This document shows, in pieces, positions 22,729-33,172 of a stretch of 64,000 nucleotides of DNA. Position 1 is the stretch's first letter; each line of letters starts with the position of its first letter. The notes under the pieces were generated by a model. It saw only the letters and a list, made by a program, of their open reading frames with translations. It was not told where the DNA came from and did not search any database. The DNA is from Nocardioides sp. GY 10113. GTDB taxonomy: Bacteria > Actinomycetota > Actinomycetes > Propionibacteriales > Nocardioidaceae. The translations under genes were made by a program, and so were the position numbers. The DNA lies in contig NZ_STGK01000002.1 in the NCBI RefSeq assembly GCF_004919105.1, positions 62,001 through 126,000 of the forward strand, given 5' to 3'.

Positions 22729-23535
22729 GCACCGCTCCGGCCACGCCGGCCGCCAGGTCCTCGGTCAGCGCGGCGAGCGCCTTCAGGCCGGCGGCGGGGT
22801 CGCCCGGGTGCTCGGCCAGGGCGCGCACGAAGGCCGAGCCCACGATCACGCCGTCGGCGTAGGAGGCGAGCTCCGCGGCCTGGGCACCGTTGCTCACGCC
22901 GAGTCCGACGCCGACGGGGAGGTCGGTGGCCGCCTTGGTCCGGGCCACCAGGGGCGGCGCCAGGTCGCTGGTCGAGGTCCGGGCCCCCGTCACGCCCATC
23001 ACGGCGGTCGCGTAGACGAAGCCGCGGCAGGCGGCGGTGGTCAGCGCGATCCGCTCGTCCGTCGAGGACGGCGCGACCAGGAACACCTTGTCCAGGTCGC
23101 GCGCGTCGGCCGCCGCGATCCACTCGGGCGCGTAGTCCGGGGTCAGGTCGGGGGTGATCAGCCCGGCACCGCCGGCGTCGAGCAGGTGCTGTGCGAACCG
23201 GTCCACGCCGTAGGCCTCGACCGGGTTCCAGTAGGTCATCACCAGGGTCGGGGTGCCGGTGGCGGCGACGGCCTCGACGGTGCGCAGCACGTCGCGGATC
23301 CGGACCCCGCCGTCCAGCGCCTGCTGGGCGGCGGCCTGGATCGTGGGGCCGTCCATCACCGGGTCGCTGTAGGGCAGGCCGATCTCGATCACGTCGCAGC
23401 CGGCGTCGACCATCGTGCGCAGCGCCTCGATCGAGCCGTCCACGTCGGGGTACCCGGCCGGCAGGTAGCCGACCAGCGCGGCCCGCCCCTCGGCGCGGGC
23501 CCGGTCGAAGGCCGCCTTCGTGGTCTGGGTGGCGC

Positions 23536-23539
<4 letters not shown>
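22721..23539 (-). CDS. trpA: Tryptophan synthase, alpha subunit
   Basis: The 272-residue TIM barrel cleaves indole-3-glycerol phosphate and passes indole to TrpB. The catalytic Glu is in [19 protein letters not shown] (key residues EIGLPYSDP) and the Asp in [11 protein letters not shown] (PDLTPD). The phosphate-binding [10 protein letters not shown] and GVIVGSAFV segments follow. ATG 23539 forms an ATGA overlap with the trpB stop. Confidence 0.95.
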
Positions 23540-24782
<1,243 letters not shown>

Positions 24783-24786
<4 letters not shown>

Positions 24787-25577
24787 GGCTTCACTCCCGT
24801 CATCGCGGCGACCGCCTCGCGCGGCGCGCCGTCCTTCACCAGTGCCTCGCCGACCAGCACCGCGCGGGCGCCCTCGCCGACGAAGCGAGCCACGTCCGCC
24901 GGCCCGCCGATCCCCGACTCGGCCACCAGCACGCGGTCCTCGGGCACCATCGGCGCGAGCCGGCCGAACGTGCTCGGGTCGACCGCCAGCGTCTTCAGGT
25001 TGCGGGCGTTGACGCCCACCAGCTCGGCGCCCAGCGCGACGGCCCGCTCGGTCTCGGCCTCGTCGTGCACCTCCACCAGCACGGTCAGCCCCAGCTCTCG
25101 GGCGGTGTCGTGCAGCCGGTCGAGGAGGTCGCCGGGCAGCGAGGCCACGATCAGCAGCGCGAGGTCGGCGCCGGCGGCGCGCGCCTCCACCAGCTGGTAC
25201 TCGGTGACGATGAAGTCCTTGCGCAGGATCGGGGTGTCCACCGCGGCGCGGACCGCGCGCAGGTCGTCCAGGCTGCCGCCGAAACGGCGCTGCTCGGTGA
25301 GCACGCTGATCGCGGCGGCGCCGCCGGCGGCGTACTCCGCGGCGAGCGCGGCCGGGTCCGGGATCTCGGCCAGGTCGCCCTTGCTCGGGCTGCGCCGCTT
25401 CACCTCGGCGATCACGCTCGAGCCGGGGAGCCGGAGGTGCGGCATCGGGTCCCGCGGCGGCGGGGCGTCCGCGAGGAGGGCGCGCAGCTCCGCGAGCGGG
25501 AGCGCCGCCTCCCGGACGGCGAGGTCCTCCAGGACCCCGGCCACGATCCCGTCGAGCACGGTCGTGTGCGCCGACAT
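24783..25577 (-). CDS. trpC: Indole-3-glycerol phosphate synthase
   Basis: The 264-residue TIM barrel makes indole-3-glycerol phosphate. Catalytic landmarks are [13 protein letters not shown] (Lys), LRKDFIV (Lys), VEVHDEAE (Glu) and NARNLKT and AESGIG. ATG 25577 is chosen because GGAGG lies four bases before it; an upstream start at 25601 would add eight poorly conserved residues. It opens the trpCBA-sco1-lgt unit. No trpF is present beside it, and PriA (36687-37442) is the likely source of that activity. Confidence 0.94.
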
Positions 25578-25650
25578 CCCGCCTCCGTCTCGCCTCAGCA
25601 ACCAGCGACGAATCTCGTCGCTGCCGGTGTCGAGTGTGGCACGCGCCCAC

Positions 25651-25656
25651 TAGGGT
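25651..25656 (+). promoter_or_regulatory. Probable -10 box (TAGGGT) for the DUF4190 gene
   Basis: TAGGGT lies 61 bases before GTG 25718 and would give a leader of about 55 nt that carries the GAGGAGAGG ribosome site. Confidence 0.3.
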
Positions 25657-25717
25657 CCTGGCAACTGCCCGGACGTTGGCCGGGTGTGACGTGCGTTCGC
25701 CGAGGAGAGGCAGACCA

Positions 25718-26236
25718 GTGAGCTACAACCAACCCCCGCCGCCGGGCAACGAGCCGCCGGGCAACGAGCCGCCCGGAACTCCGCCGCCGGGCGGGTACGG
25801 CGCGCCGCCGCCGGACGGGTACGGCGCGCCGCCGCCGGACGGGTACGGCACCCCGCCGTCCGGCGGGTACGGCACCCCGCCGCCTCCGCCGCCGGGTGGC
25901 TACGGCCCCCCGCCCGGTGGCTACGGCGCGCCGCCGGGATTCGGCGGTGAGCCGGCCAAGCCCTCGGTGATGGCGATCAGCTCGCTGGTCACCGGCATCC
26001 TGAGCATCGTCTGCTGCCTCTGCTGGGGCCTCGGCGGCCTGCTGGGCATCGCCGCCGTGGTGCTCGGCTACCTCGGCCGCAAGGAGGTCGCCGAGTCCGG
26101 CGGCGCCAAGACCGGCGGCGGGCTCGCGCTCGCCGGACTGATCTGCGGCGCGGTGGCGATCGCGCTCTCGATCCTGTTCTGGGTGCTGGTCCTGGTGACC
26201 GGCAGCTTCGACGCGAACTACACCAGCGACTTCTGA
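25718..26236 (+). CDS. DUF4190-type membrane protein with Pro/Gly/Tyr-rich N-terminus
   Basis: The 172-residue protein starts at GTG 25718 behind a strong GAGGAGAGG site. Residues about 5-85 are repeats of the form PPPDGYGAP or PPGGYG, encoded by near-identical 24-bp units between about 25785 and 25930. Two membrane helices with a short charged loop ([13 protein letters not shown]) follow, as in DUF4190 proteins. The Cys-rich first helix end (VCCLCWG) is notable. The function of this family is unknown; similar Pro-Gly-Tyr tails in actinobacterial membrane proteins are thought to mediate self-association. Confidence 0.85.
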   Translation: MSYNQPPPPGNEPPGNEPPGTPPPGGYGAPPPDGYGAPPPDGYGTPPSGGYGTPPPPPPGGYGPPPGGYGAPPGFGGEPAKPSVMAISSLVTGILSIVCCLCWGLGGLLGIAAVVLGYLGRKEVAESGGAKTGGGLALAGLICGAVAIALSILFWVLVLVTGSFDANYTSDF

Positions 26237-26248
26237 GTCGCTGTCACC

Positions 26249-26284
26249 GAGCGCCGGTCGGTCCCGCGGGACCGGCCGGCGCTC
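26249..26284 (+). terminator. Terminator after the DUF4190 gene
   Basis: A 17-bp stem (26249-26265 with 26268-26284, one G-U pair) lies 12 bases after the stop. Confidence 0.8.
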
Positions 26285-26313
26285 CGTCGTTCGCGGGACC
26301 GGTCACCGACCGG

Positions 26314-26529
26314 TCACCGACCGCTCGTCGGGCTACCGAAGCTGTTCCAGCGGGTCCTCGGGCGCACCATCCGGGAGAGGATCAGCAGCTCGCTGCACGG
26401 CAGGGCTCCGGACGGCTCGAGGCCGATCGACGACGCGCCGCCGCATCCGCCCGACGGTGCGCTCCCGACGCGGTACTCGACGGTGTTCTCGACGACGACG
26501 TGGTTGACGCTGGGCAAGACGGCCTCCAA
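26314..26529 (-). CDS. Doubtful small ORF or gene remnant
   Basis: From TTG 26529 there is a 71-residue frame with almost exclusively G or C at third positions and an ordinary amino acid mix (LPSVNHVVVENTVEYRVGS segment, two Cys). The open frame continues upstream without a start until the VOC gene's stop at 26614, in the same phase. There is no ribosome site and no family I recognise. The plus-strand frame shares the same wobble positions, so the bias does not fix the strand. It may be a decayed 3' fragment of a secreted protein or chance. Confidence 0.2.
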   Translation of the reverse strand: MEAVLPSVNHVVVENTVEYRVGSAPSGGCGGASSIGLEPSGALPCSELLILSRMVRPRTRWNSFGSPTSGR

Positions 26530-26613
26530 GGCGATGGGACAGTTCCCTCGGAGGAGCCGTGGGGCCGCGTCCTGATACGCCCCGGTCCCGACCTGGCCCG
26601 GATCAGCGTGGAC

Positions 26614-26967
26614 TCACGCCGGCTGCCAGAGCTCGACCCGGTTGCCCTCGGGGTCGGTCACCCAGCCGAAACGCCCGACGCCGTCCATCTCCTCGACCTC
26701 GTCGGCCACGTCGGCCCCGGCGGCCCGCAGCTGGGCGATCATCGCGTCCAGGTCGCGGACCCGGATGTTGAGCATCGCCTGCTGGGCCCGGTCCCCGAAG
26801 TAGTCGGTGTCACGCCCGAACGTGGCGAAGACGCTCGGACCCGCGTCGGGGAACCACAGGCCGTGCTCGCCGTCCCCGACGCCGAGGCACTCGCGGTACC
26901 AGGCGCTCAGCGCCTCCGGGTCCGCGGCGCGGAGGAAGTAGCCACCGATGCCGAGCGCTCGCTCCAT
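26614..26967 (-). CDS. VOC (glyoxalase-like) family protein
   Basis: This 117-residue single VOC module shows the family frame: LGIGGYFLRAADPEALSAWY at the start, GLWFPDAG in the middle and DPEGNRVELWQP at the end, where Glu is a usual metal ligand. VOC proteins are small metal-dependent lyases, dioxygenases or resistance proteins; the substrate here is not evident. ATG 26967 has a CAGGCT sequence 6 bases upstream that could act as a weak -10 for a leaderless mRNA. Confidence 0.85.
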   Translation of the reverse strand: MERALGIGGYFLRAADPEALSAWYRECLGVGDGEHGLWFPDAGPSVFATFGRDTDYFGDRAQQAMLNIRVRDLDAMIAQLRAAGADVADEVEEMDGVGRFGWVTDPEGNRVELWQPA

Positions 26968-27032
26968 GGCGCCAGCCTGGCAGGCCCGCGGCCGCCGCGG
27001 CCAGGTCCTGCCCGGTTCGGACCGCGGGACGG

Positions 27033-27464
27033 TCAGGGGGCGAGCCAGGCGCCCGCGGGGGTGTTGCGCAGCACGGTGAAGGCCACCAGGCCGACCCCGA
27101 GGAGCACGACGGAGACGTTCATCGACCGCTCCGAGGGGGTCCAGCGCCGGTCCGTCCAGCGCCCGGCGCTCCACCGGTAGAACAGATAGGCCAGGACCGG
27201 GATCGAGGCCACGAACAGCAGGTTGGACGAGGCGGCGTCGAGGACCCGCAGGTTGCCGAGGTCGTTGACGGCGCGCAGGCCACCACAGCCCGGGCACCAG
27301 AACCCCATCGCCGCCGTGGGGCACATGCCCCACGAGCCCTGCTGGTGCGGGTCGCGCAGGTGCAGCGCCAGGGTCGCCGCGGCGACTCCGCCGGCGACGA
27401 GCGCCGGCGGCACCATCCGGCGCCACCTGTCGGTGGCGCGGACGGCGGCCGGCGCGAGCGTCAC
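27033..27464 (-). CDS. DUF2752 membrane protein
   Basis: The 143-residue protein has an N-terminal helix, the family motif MCPTAAMGFWCPGCGGLRAVNDL (key CPxxxxxGxxCPGCG) between about residues 47 and 70, and two further helices. The paired Cys groups suggest metal binding or a disulfide at the outer face. It sits between trpC and hisI, where DUF2752 genes are common in actinobacteria. The start is GTG 27464 with no strong ribosome site. Function is unknown. Confidence 0.8.
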   Translation of the reverse strand: MTLAPAAVRATDRWRRMVPPALVAGGVAAATLALHLRDPHQQGSWGMCPTAAMGFWCPGCGGLRAVNDLGNLRVLDAASSNLLFVASIPVLAYLFYRWSAGRWTDRRWTPSERSMNVSVVLLGVGLVAFTVLRNTPAGAWLAP

Positions 27465-27482
27465 CTCAGCCTGGATCCGGAC

Positions 27483-27683
27483 TCAGTGGCCGGACTCGTG
27501 CAGCCCCATCTTGGCCATCACGAAGAAGGCCACCGCGGCCGCGACGAGCAGGCCGGCGCCGACCCAGAACAGCACGTAGTTGATCGGCGAGAGCGACACG
27601 CCGACGCCACCGACGACGAACCCCAGGAGGCCGATCAGGACGGCGGTCCAGGCCGCCGGGGTGTTGCCGTGGTTGTCGGCCAT
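27483..27683 (-). CDS. HGxxPAAW family small membrane protein
   Basis: This 66-residue protein begins MADNHGNTPAAW, the motif that names the family, and has two membrane helices separated by a short turn. GAGGAG lies 10 bases before ATG 27683. The family is restricted to actinobacteria and is usually found beside the trp operon, as here. Function is unknown. Confidence 0.88.
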   Translation of the reverse strand: MADNHGNTPAAWTAVLIGLLGFVVGGVGVSLSPINYVLFWVGAGLLVAAAVAFFVMAKMGLHESGH

Positions 27684-27738
27684 GAAGTCAGCTCCTCGTA
27701 GTCAGGCTCGACGCCCTTCGTGGGCGCCGGGCAGGATT

Positions 27739-28419
27739 CTACGCAGTCGGGTCCTCGCCCTCGTCGAGGGACTTCCACACCTCGAGGTGGGAGCGCTCCT
27801 CGACGGGTGTCGGAGTGGCGGTGGCGGCGCTGTCGCGGTCCGCGGGACCAGCCCCGGAGGAGGACCCGGCCTCGCCGGCCGCCGCCCCGCTCGGGGCGTC
27901 GTAACGGGCGCCCATCTCGGGCCACCCCGGCGACCAGCGGACCGCGGCGACCGCGGCCAGCGCCGCCACCAGGCCGCCGACCAGCGTCGCCCACAGCCAC
28001 GGCGTCGGGTCCAGCGGGACCGTGCCCGCGGCCGCGGATCCGACCCGGTCGGCGATGTCGGCCGCCGCGTCGTCGGCCTGGACGAACCCGCCGACCACCA
28101 CCACCGCGACGATCCCGGCGCCGGCCACCGCGGCCAGCGCGGCCACCAGCCGCCGGAACCGGCCGCGGGCCACCAGCACCACGCCCCAGCAGGCGAGCGC
28201 GACCAGGGCCAGCGCGCCGGCCAGCGGGAACTCCACGCGGTTCACGTCGGCGTAGGCCTCGCCGCCGAAGACCTCGGAGCCGACGCCGGACCAGTAGGAC
28301 CCGGGCACGGTGAGCATCGCCCGGTGCCCGCCGACCGCGGCCAGCCCGGCACCGGCGAGGCCGGCCAGGACGACCGGCCCGAACGTACGGCGGGCCGCCG
28401 GGTCGTGCGACTCAACCAC
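27739..28419 (-). CDS. Trp biosynthesis-associated membrane protein (TIGR02234 type)
   Basis: The 226-residue protein has four membrane helices, with [19 protein letters not shown] in the first outer loop and a variable acidic C-terminal tail ending [14 protein letters not shown]. These match the actinobacterial family named for its position in trp operons. GTG 28419 is preferred over GTG 28452 because GAGGGG lies before it; it overlaps the hisI stop by 8 bp. In Streptomyces I recall trpE lying between hisI and this gene, and here it is absent. Function is unknown. Confidence 0.8.
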   Translation of the reverse strand: MVESHDPAARRTFGPVVLAGLAGAGLAAVGGHRAMLTVPGSYWSGVGSEVFGGEAYADVNRVEFPLAGALALVALACWGVVLVARGRFRRLVAALAAVAGAGIVAVVVVGGFVQADDAAADIADRVGSAAAGTVPLDPTPWLWATLVGGLVAALAAVAAVRWSPGWPEMGARYDAPSGAAAGEAGSSSGAGPADRDSAATATPTPVEERSHLEVWKSLDEGEDPTA

Positions 28420-28765
28420 CGAGCAGCCCCTCGTCGAAGCAGGTCCGCGCACCGGTGTGGCAGGCCACGCCGACCTGGTCCACCTTGACCAGCAGCGTGT
28501 CGCCGTCGCAGTCCAGGCGCACCTCGCGCACGTGCTGCGGGTTGCCGGAGGTCTCGCCCTTGACCCAGTACTCCTGCCGCGACCGGCTCCAGTACGTCGC
28601 CCGGCCGGTGGTCAGGGTGCGGTGCAGCGCCTCGTCGTCCATCCACGCCAGCATCAGCACCTCCCCGGTGTCGTGCTGCTGGACGACCGCCGGCACCAGC
28701 CCGTCGGCGGTGCGCCGGAGGCGGTCGGCGATGGCGGGGTCGAGCGCGGGATCAGGCACGGTCAC
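28412..28765 (-). CDS. hisI: Phosphoribosyl-AMP cyclohydrolase
   Basis: The 117-residue enzyme opens the adenine ring of phosphoribosyl-AMP in histidine synthesis. The zinc and magnesium ligands are visible: Asp residues and Cys in LDCDGDTLL, and two more Cys in [11 protein letters not shown]. The substrate segment [18 protein letters not shown] is conserved. GTG 28765 overlaps the stop of the ABC exporter gene (GTGA), and its stop overlaps the Trp-associated gene. It is a stand-alone HisI; the HisE half is not in the window. Confidence 0.95.
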   Translation of the reverse strand: MTVPDPALDPAIADRLRRTADGLVPAVVQQHDTGEVLMLAWMDDEALHRTLTTGRATYWSRSRQEYWVKGETSGNPQHVREVRLDCDGDTLLVKVDQVGVACHTGARTCFDEGLLGG

Positions 28766-30630
28766 CGCTCGATGATAGGTGCGCCGGCCACCGGGCTCTG
28801 CCCGGTGCCGTGCTGGGCCACCCAGGAGCGGTGCAGGCCCGCGTAGACGCCCTCGGGGTCGGCGACCAGCGCGGCGTGCGGCCCCTGCTGCACGATCCGC
28901 CCCTGGTCGACCACGACCACCTCGTCGGCCGCCTCCGCGGTGGAGAGCCGGTGCGCGATGGTGACCGCGGTGCGCCCCGCCATCAGCCGCTCCAGCGCCC
29001 GGCCGATCCGCATCTCCAGCTCCGGGTCGACCGCGCTCGTGGCCTCGTCCAGCACCAGCAGGTCCGGGTCGGCCAGCTGGGCCCGCAGCAGCGCCACCAG
29101 CTGGCGCTCGCCGGCCGAGAGCGACTCACCGCGCTGGCCGACCTGCGTGGCCAGGCCCTGCGGCAGCCCGTCGAGCCAGTCCCCCAGGCCGAGCTCGGCG
29201 GCCGCATCGGTGATCTCGGCGTCGGTGGCGTCCAACCGTCCGTAGCGGACGTTGGCCGCGACCGTGTCGTCGAAGAGGAAGCCCTCCTGCGGCACCAGCA
29301 CCACGCTGGCGCGCAGGCTGGCCTCGGCCACGTCGCGCAGGTCGGTGCCGTCCAGCAGCACCCGACCCGAGCTGGGGTCCATCAGCCGGGTCAGCAGCTT
29401 GGCCAGCGTCGACTTGCCCGAGCCGGTCTCGCCGACCACCGCCACCCGGCGCCCGGCCGGGATGGAGAGGTTGATGTCGCTCAGCACCGGACGCCCGCCC
29501 GGGTAGGCGAAGCCGACGTCCTCGAAGTCCACGTCCACGGCCCGGTGCGGCAGCGCGACACCCTCGGGTCCCGGGTCGACCAGGTCGGCCGGGGTGTCCA
29601 GGATGCCGATCACGCGGCGCCAGCCCGCGATCGCGTTCTGGGCGTCGGTCAGGATCTGGGTGCCCATCTGCACCGGCCCGACGAACAGCGTCACCAGGAA
29701 CGCGAACGCCAGCACCTCGCCGGCGGTGATGCTGCCCTCGCTGCTCCCCCACAGCACCCCCTGGCCGAGCCAGATGCCGACGATCAGCACGCCGGCGTTG
29801 GCCAGGCCGGCCGAGATGCCGCCGAGCGAGAACGAGAACGCGGTGAACCCCTGCGCGCGGGTGCTGGCGGCCTTGTGCGCGTCGATCGCGTCGTCGATCC
29901 GGCGCTGGGTGCGGTCCTCGACGGCGTAGGAGCGGACCACCGCGGCGCCGACCACGGGCTCGGAGACGGCGGAGAGCAGCACGCCGACCTGGCGGCGTAC
30001 CGTGCCGTAGGCGGCGGAGAGCTTGCGCTGGAAGTAGCGCAGGCTGAGGAAGAGCGGCGCGAAGCAGAGCCACACCACCAGCGCGAGCTGCCAGCTGTAG
30101 ACCACCATCACCACGGTCGCGACCAACACCTGCCCGACGCTGACCACGGCGAGCAGGCCGCCGAAGACCAGGAACTGGCTGATCTGGTCCACGTCGCTGG
30201 TGACCCGGGAGACCAGGGCGCCGCGGCGCTCGGTGTTCTGGGTGAGCAGCGGCAGGTCGTGCACGTGCCGGAACGCCTTGACCCGCAGCGTGGCCAGGCC
30301 GCGCTCGGAGGTGTCGAAGAGCCGGGCCGTCATCTTGTACGACGCCCAGCCGGCGACCACGATGCCGCCGGCCGCGAGCAGCGCCATCGTCGTGGTGTAG
30401 CCGACGTCGGGCCCGCCGGCGGCCCGCAGGCCCCGGTCGACGGTCTGCTGCACCGCGATCGGCACCACGATCTGGCCGAGGGAGGCGACCAGGGCCAGCA
30501 GCAGCGTGACGCCGATCCCCTCGGCCAGCTCCGGGGAGTGCCGCACGCCCTTGCGCAGGGTCTCCCACGCGCCGATCTCCTCGCCGGTGCTCAGGCTGGT
30601 CCCGGACCGGGACTCCTGGACGGTGCTCAT
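28762..30630 (-). CDS. ABC exporter half-transporter, partner with catalytic ATP site
   Basis: The 622-residue protein has an N-terminal six-helix exporter domain (about residues 35-330) and a C-terminal ATPase. Walker A is GETGSGKST, the Q-loop [10 protein letters not shown], Walker [13 protein letters not shown] with the catalytic Glu, and the switch His is in IAHRLST. Its signature is LSAGERQ rather than LSGGQ. The upstream partner shows the complementary defects, so the two form an asymmetric heterodimer of the TM287/288 or BmrCD kind. ATG 30630 overlaps the partner's stop as ATGA. Substrate is unknown; drugs or lipids are typical. Confidence 0.9.
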   Translation of the reverse strand: MSTVQESRSGTSLSTGEEIGAWETLRKGVRHSPELAEGIGVTLLLALVASLGQIVVPIAVQQTVDRGLRAAGGPDVGYTTTMALLAAGGIVVAGWASYKMTARLFDTSERGLATLRVKAFRHVHDLPLLTQNTERRGALVSRVTSDVDQISQFLVFGGLLAVVSVGQVLVATVVMVVYSWQLALVVWLCFAPLFLSLRYFQRKLSAAYGTVRRQVGVLLSAVSEPVVGAAVVRSYAVEDRTQRRIDDAIDAHKAASTRAQGFTAFSFSLGGISAGLANAGVLIVGIWLGQGVLWGSSEGSITAGEVLAFAFLVTLFVGPVQMGTQILTDAQNAIAGWRRVIGILDTPADLVDPGPEGVALPHRAVDVDFEDVGFAYPGGRPVLSDINLSIPAGRRVAVVGETGSGKSTLAKLLTRLMDPSSGRVLLDGTDLRDVAEASLRASVVLVPQEGFLFDDTVAANVRYGRLDATDAEITDAAAELGLGDWLDGLPQGLATQVGQRGESLSAGERQLVALLRAQLADPDLLVLDEATSAVDPELEMRIGRALERLMAGRTAVTIAHRLSTAEAADEVVVVDQGRIVQQGPHAALVADPEGVYAGLHRSWVAQHGTGQSPVAGAPIIER

Positions 30631-32462
30631 GCGGTCACCTCCTCGGTCTGCTCGGTGGGGTCGGTCTCGGTCGGCTCCCCGTGGTGCTCGGCCTCGTAGG
30701 CGTTGACCAGGCGGGCATAGTCGGCGTTGCGGGCGACCAGCTCCGCGTGCGGGCCCCGGTCGACGATCGCGCCGCCGGAGAGGAAGAGCACCTCGTCGGC
30801 CAGGCCGATCGTCGCCTTCCGGTAGGCGACGACCACGAGCGTGGCATCGCCGTCACCGCTGCGGAGCGCCCCCAGGATCCGGGCCTCGACCTCGGGGTCG
30901 ACCGCGGAGGTGGCATCGTCGAGCAGCAGCAGCCGCGGCCGGCGGACCAGCGCCCGGGCCAGGGAGATCCGCTGGCGCTGCCCGCCCGAGAGCGAGGTGC
31001 CGCGCTCCCCCAGCCGCGTGTCGAGGCCCTCGGGCAGCGCGGCGACGAAGCCGTCGGCCTGGGCGGTGCGCAGCGCGGCCCAGATCTCCTCGTCGGAGAC
31101 GTCGGCGCCGAGCGTGATGTTGCCGCGGACGGTGTCGTCGAAGAGGAACGCGGTCTGCGGGACCATGCCCAGCACGCGCGCCAGCGCGCCGCGGTCGAGG
31201 TCGCGCAGGTCGGTGCCGTCCACCCGGATCGAGCCGTCGTCGACGTCGACCAGCCGGGTGAGCAGGGTGGTCAGCGTGCTCTTGCCGGACGCGGTGGCGC
31301 CGACCAGCGCGACGGTCCGGCCCGGCTCGACGGTGAAGGTCAGGTCGCGCAGCAGCGGGCGGTCCGCGTCGTACCCGAAGCCGACACCGTCGACCTCGAG
31401 CCGCACGCCCGAGCTCGACGGCGCGACCACGGCCTCGCCGTACGCCATCGAGCCGGTGGCGGCGAGGACGGAGGAGACACGCTGGTAGCCGACCACGCTG
31501 CGCGGGAACTCCCCCAGCAGCCAGCCGATGGAGCGGATCGGGAAGGAGACGACGGTCAGCAGGTAGGAGACCGTGACCACGGCGCCGGCGTCGGTCTGGC
31601 CGCCCAGCACCCGGTGCACGCCGATCACGAGGACCACCAGGACCGCCAGGTTGGGCAGCGCGGCGAGCGTCGGGTCGAAGGCGGCCCGGATCCGGCCGAC
31701 CCGGATGTTGGCCTCGCGCAGCTCGGCCGCCTTGGCGGAGAAGCGGGCCGTCTCCTCGGGCTCGCGCCCCAGGGTCTTCACCACCATCGCGCCGTCGAAG
31801 GACTCGTGGGCGATCTCGCTCAGCTCGGCGCGCAGCTGCTGGGCGCGGGTGGCCCAACCCTGCGCGAGCCGCTGGTAGACGACGTTGGTGAGGATGACCA
31901 GCGGGAAGACGAGCAGCCCGACGGCGGCCAGCACCAGGTCGGCCAGCAGCATCTGGACGACCGCGATCACCATCATCGCGATGGTGCCCACGGCCATCGG
32001 CAGCGGCGCGATCGGCCCCCAGGCGGCCTCGACGTCGGCGTTGGCGTTGGAGAGCAGCTCACCGGTGGGGTGCTTCTGGTGCCACGACATCGGCAGCCGC
32101 AGGTACTGGCGGGTGACCGCGCGGCGGCTGTGCGCCTGCATCCGGTACTGCATCACGCCGGCGCCGAGCCGGCGGGCGACGATGCCGACCGCGCGCAGGA
32201 TCGCGACGCCGACGAAGAGCCCGAGGACCGCCCACAGCATGTTCGCGCCGATCTCGCCGGTCTTGAACGCCGGCAGCACCACGTGGTCGGTGGCCCAGCC
32301 GAGCACCCAGGCGTCGGCGACGGTCAGGGCGCCGAACAGCACGCTGCCGATGGTGGAGACGGTGAAGATCATCGGCTCGCGCCTGATCGCCACCCACAGC
32401 ACCCGGAACCCCGCGCTCGTCGTGCCCCGGACCGTGCCGTGCCCTGCCGTCTGCTCTGCCAC
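30627..32462 (-). CDS. ABC exporter half-transporter, partner with degenerate ATP site
   Basis: The 611-residue protein also joins a six-helix exporter domain to an ATPase. Its signature SLSGGQRQR is canonical, but Walker B ends in LLLLDDATSAVD (Glu to Asp) and the switch region reads VVVAYRKAT (His to Tyr), so its own Walker site is non-catalytic. This is the expected counterpart of the downstream gene. GTG 32462 is chosen because AGGAG lies just upstream; longer frames would add about 100 Arg/Pro-rich residues without sense. It starts the ABC-ABC-hisI series. Confidence 0.88.
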   Translation of the reverse strand: MAEQTAGHGTVRGTTSAGFRVLWVAIRREPMIFTVSTIGSVLFGALTVADAWVLGWATDHVVLPAFKTGEIGANMLWAVLGLFVGVAILRAVGIVARRLGAGVMQYRMQAHSRRAVTRQYLRLPMSWHQKHPTGELLSNANADVEAAWGPIAPLPMAVGTIAMMVIAVVQMLLADLVLAAVGLLVFPLVILTNVVYQRLAQGWATRAQQLRAELSEIAHESFDGAMVVKTLGREPEETARFSAKAAELREANIRVGRIRAAFDPTLAALPNLAVLVVLVIGVHRVLGGQTDAGAVVTVSYLLTVVSFPIRSIGWLLGEFPRSVVGYQRVSSVLAATGSMAYGEAVVAPSSSGVRLEVDGVGFGYDADRPLLRDLTFTVEPGRTVALVGATASGKSTLTTLLTRLVDVDDGSIRVDGTDLRDLDRGALARVLGMVPQTAFLFDDTVRGNITLGADVSDEEIWAALRTAQADGFVAALPEGLDTRLGERGTSLSGGQRQRISLARALVRRPRLLLLDDATSAVDPEVEARILGALRSGDGDATLVVVAYRKATIGLADEVLFLSGGAIVDRGPHAELVARNADYARLVNAYEAEHHGEPTETDPTEQTEEVTA

Positions 32463-32578
32463 CCGCTCCTGCTCTCCCGATCGCGCGCCCGGTCGCTCCT
32501 GCGATCGCGCGCAACTCGGGACAACGCCGCACCGGGGTCGGCGTATTCCGGCCCGGCCGGGCGTCACCCCGGTCCGGA

Positions 32579-32983
32579 TCAGCCTGCCAGGAAGCTGAAC
32601 CGCACCTCGCGGCGGGCGTTGTCCACGTTGAGATCGACCAGGCAGACGCTCTGCCAGGTGCCCAGCGCCAGCCGCCCGGCGAGCACCGGCAGGGTCGCGT
32701 ACGGCGGCACCAGCGCCGGCATCACGTGGGAGCGGCCGTGGCCGGGGCTGCCGTGCCGGTGCCGCCACCGGTCGTCGGCGGGCAGCAGGTCCTCGAGGGC
32801 GGCGAGCAGGTCGTCGTCGCTACCGGCGCCGGTCTCCAGGATCGCCAGACCGGCGGTCGCGTGCGGCACGAAGACGTGCAGCAGCCCGTCGCCGCGCCCG
32901 GCGACGAAGGCCTCCACGTCGCGGGTCAGGTCGAGCACCACCTCGGTGCCGCCGGTGGTGTAGGTGCGTACCTCGGAGTCCAT
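32579..32983 (-). CDS. YjbQ family protein (UPF0047)
   Basis: The 134-residue protein covers the whole YjbQ fold. The hallmark is RWRHRHGSPGHGRSHVMPAL around residue 80 (key His residues in HGSPGHGRSH), preceded by VFVPHATAGLAI and followed by GTWQSVCLVDLN. Some family members have weak thiamine-phosphate synthase activity in vitro, but the cellular role is unsettled. GGGAGG lies about nine bases before ATG 32983. It stands alone, 116 bp before the ABC exporter gene. Confidence 0.88.
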   Translation of the reverse strand: MDSEVRTYTTGGTEVVLDLTRDVEAFVAGRGDGLLHVFVPHATAGLAILETGAGSDDDLLAALEDLLPADDRWRHRHGSPGHGRSHVMPALVPPYATLPVLAGRLALGTWQSVCLVDLNVDNARREVRFSFLAG

Positions 32984-33172
32984 GCCGTGATCCTCCCAGG
33001 GCCGGGGTCGGGTGTCGGCTAGCGTCGGCGCCGCGCGCGGAGCGGCTGCCGACGTTGCCGCGGCCGCCGGGCTGGGAGCGCTGCGCAGAAATCCGGGGCA
33101 CGACCCCCTCCCCGCGGCCCGCTCGTGGCGTGAGAGGGGTGACGGACCACCACCGCGGCGACTGGGGGGACC

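Larger units (their letters stand above)
26237..26613. other. Intergenic region between convergent genes
   Basis: The region holds the terminator at 26249-26284, a short direct repeat of ACCGGTCACCG at about 26299-26318, and an open frame with GC-biased wobble positions on the minus strand (26314-26529 and beyond). No other gene is supported. Confidence 0.6.
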
